Of a DNA stretch of 5,375 nt, positions 4,861 to 5,375 are shown one piece after another. Numbering within the stretch: position 1 is the first letter of the stretch; each line of letters opens with the position of its first letter. The DNA comes from an uncultured Eubacteriales bacterium. GTDB taxonomy: Bacteria; Bacillota; Clostridia; Christensenellales; Borkfalkiaceae. The notes below the pieces were generated by a model, which did not search any database, had not been told where the DNA came from, and saw nothing but the letters and a program-made list of their open reading frames with translations. The translations under genes and the position numbers were made by a program. The stretch is taken from assembly GCA_902797515.1 (NCBI GenBank), contig CADBSX010000089.1:1-5375 (forward strand). Reading direction: 5' to 3'.

Positions 4861-5375
4861 ATTTGACTCTTGACGCGGGCGCGGAAAAAATAATAGAGAC
4901 TCTTGAAGAAAAGGGATATAAGGCGTATGCCGTAGGCGGTTGCGTCAGAGACCTTCTGCTCGGAAAGATCCCCGACGACTACGACGTGGCGACTTCCGCG
5001 TTCCCCGAAGAGGTGATAGCCGTTTTCGGGCGCGAAAACGTCGCGACGACGGGACTTAAACACGGCACGGTGACGGTGATACTGAAAGGAAAGCCCTTTG
5101 AGGTGACTACTTTCCGCAGCGAGAGCGGATATTCCGATCACCGTCGCCCCGACAGCGTGAAATTCGTCGGAAGTCTTGCCGAGGATTTAAAGCGGAGGGA
5201 TTTCACCGTAAACGCCGTGGCGTATAACGGAAAAGAGGGACTTATCGACTTATACGGCGGTTTATCCGACCTTGAAAACGGCGTCATACGCGCGGTCGGC
5301 GATCCTTACGAGAGGTTTTCCGAGGACGCTCTGCGCATACTTCGCGCGGCGAGATTTTCCGCCGCGCTCGGCTTT
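4857..5375 (+). CDS. cca: CCA-adding tRNA nucleotidyltransferase (N-terminal part, runs off the window)
   Basis: This enzyme adds or repairs the 3'-terminal CCA of tRNAs from CTP and ATP (class II nucleotidyltransferase/poly(A) polymerase family). The 173 residues in the window cover the catalytic head: VGGCVRDLLLG (26-36), the metal-binding pair D41/D43 in PDDYDVATSA (39-48), TGLKHGTVTV (65-74), the RRDFTVNA motif (113-120), DLYGG (131-135), and the EDALRILRAARF region (156-167) with the EDxxR nucleotide-template motif. The C-terminal tRNA-binding part lies beyond the window. No ATG fits. The best start is TTG at 4857, which overlaps the TGA of the hydrolase gene by two bases and has GGAG (4845-4848) 8 nt upstream. 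A second TTG at 4863 is worse spaced. Whether it is a full CCA enzyme or an A- or CC-adding variant cannot be told from this part. Confidence 0.94.
   Translation, partial: MNLTLDAGAEKIIETLEEKGYKAYAVGGCVRDLLLGKIPDDYDVATSAFPEEVIAVFGRENVATTGLKHGTVTVILKGKPFEVTTFRSESGYSDHRRPDSVKFVGSLAEDLKRRDFTVNAVAYNGKEGLIDLYGGLSDLENGVIRAVGDPYERFSEDALRILRAARFSAALGF

Overview
The window looks like a chromosomal stretch from a Gram-positive, clostridial-type bacterium, possibly an uncultured gut Firmicute; the lineage is an inference. The evidence is strong AGGAGG/AGGGGG-type ribosome binding sites, sigma-A-like promoters with 17-nt spacers, a Firmicutes-style MurG (an HESD motif where E. coli has HEQN), and a FGGY glycerol kinase next to a clostridial-type lysophospholipase. 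Codon use is distinctive: CG-rich codons (GCG, TCG, ACG, CGC) are combined with a marked preference for the isoleucine codon ATA.

Layout. Positions 1-48 hold the probable tail of a plus-strand gene. Positions 49-215 are a convergent intergenic gap with two hairpins that read as terminators facing opposite ways. A leftward block follows, in transcription order: murG (2370-1309), a six-helix membrane protein of the FAR-17a/AIG1-like (Pr6Pr) type (1273-584), and a 99-residue membrane protein of unknown function (515-216). The last two each have a good promoter of their own with an extended -10 (TGTTATA[C/G]T). Positions 2371-2471 are a divergent control region. From it a rightward block starts: glpK (2472-3947), an alpha/beta-hydrolase of the monoacylglycerol lipase/lysophospholipase family (3949-4860), and the first 173 codons of a CCA-adding tRNA nucleotidyltransferase (4857 to the window end). 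The three rightward genes are separated by 1 nt and then overlap by 2 nt, so they are very probably one operon.

How the genes fit together. The hydrolase could release glycerol from monoacylglycerol and GlpK would phosphorylate it to glycerol-3-phosphate, so the pair reads as a small glycerolipid salvage unit with a housekeeping tRNA maturation gene joined downstream. MurG performs the last cytoplasmic step of lipid II synthesis. The AIG1-like protein keeps the Thr and His positions that act as catalytic residues in the animal lipid hydrolases AIG1/ADTRP, so it may be a second lipid-active enzyme.

I see no mobile element, CRISPR array, RNA gene or clearly new defence-type system. The observations most worth following are the predicted leaderless start of the AIG1-like gene, a T6 run at the end of the 99-residue gene that could hide a longer C-terminus, the palindromes over the glpK promoter, and the loss of both known regulatory sites in GlpK.
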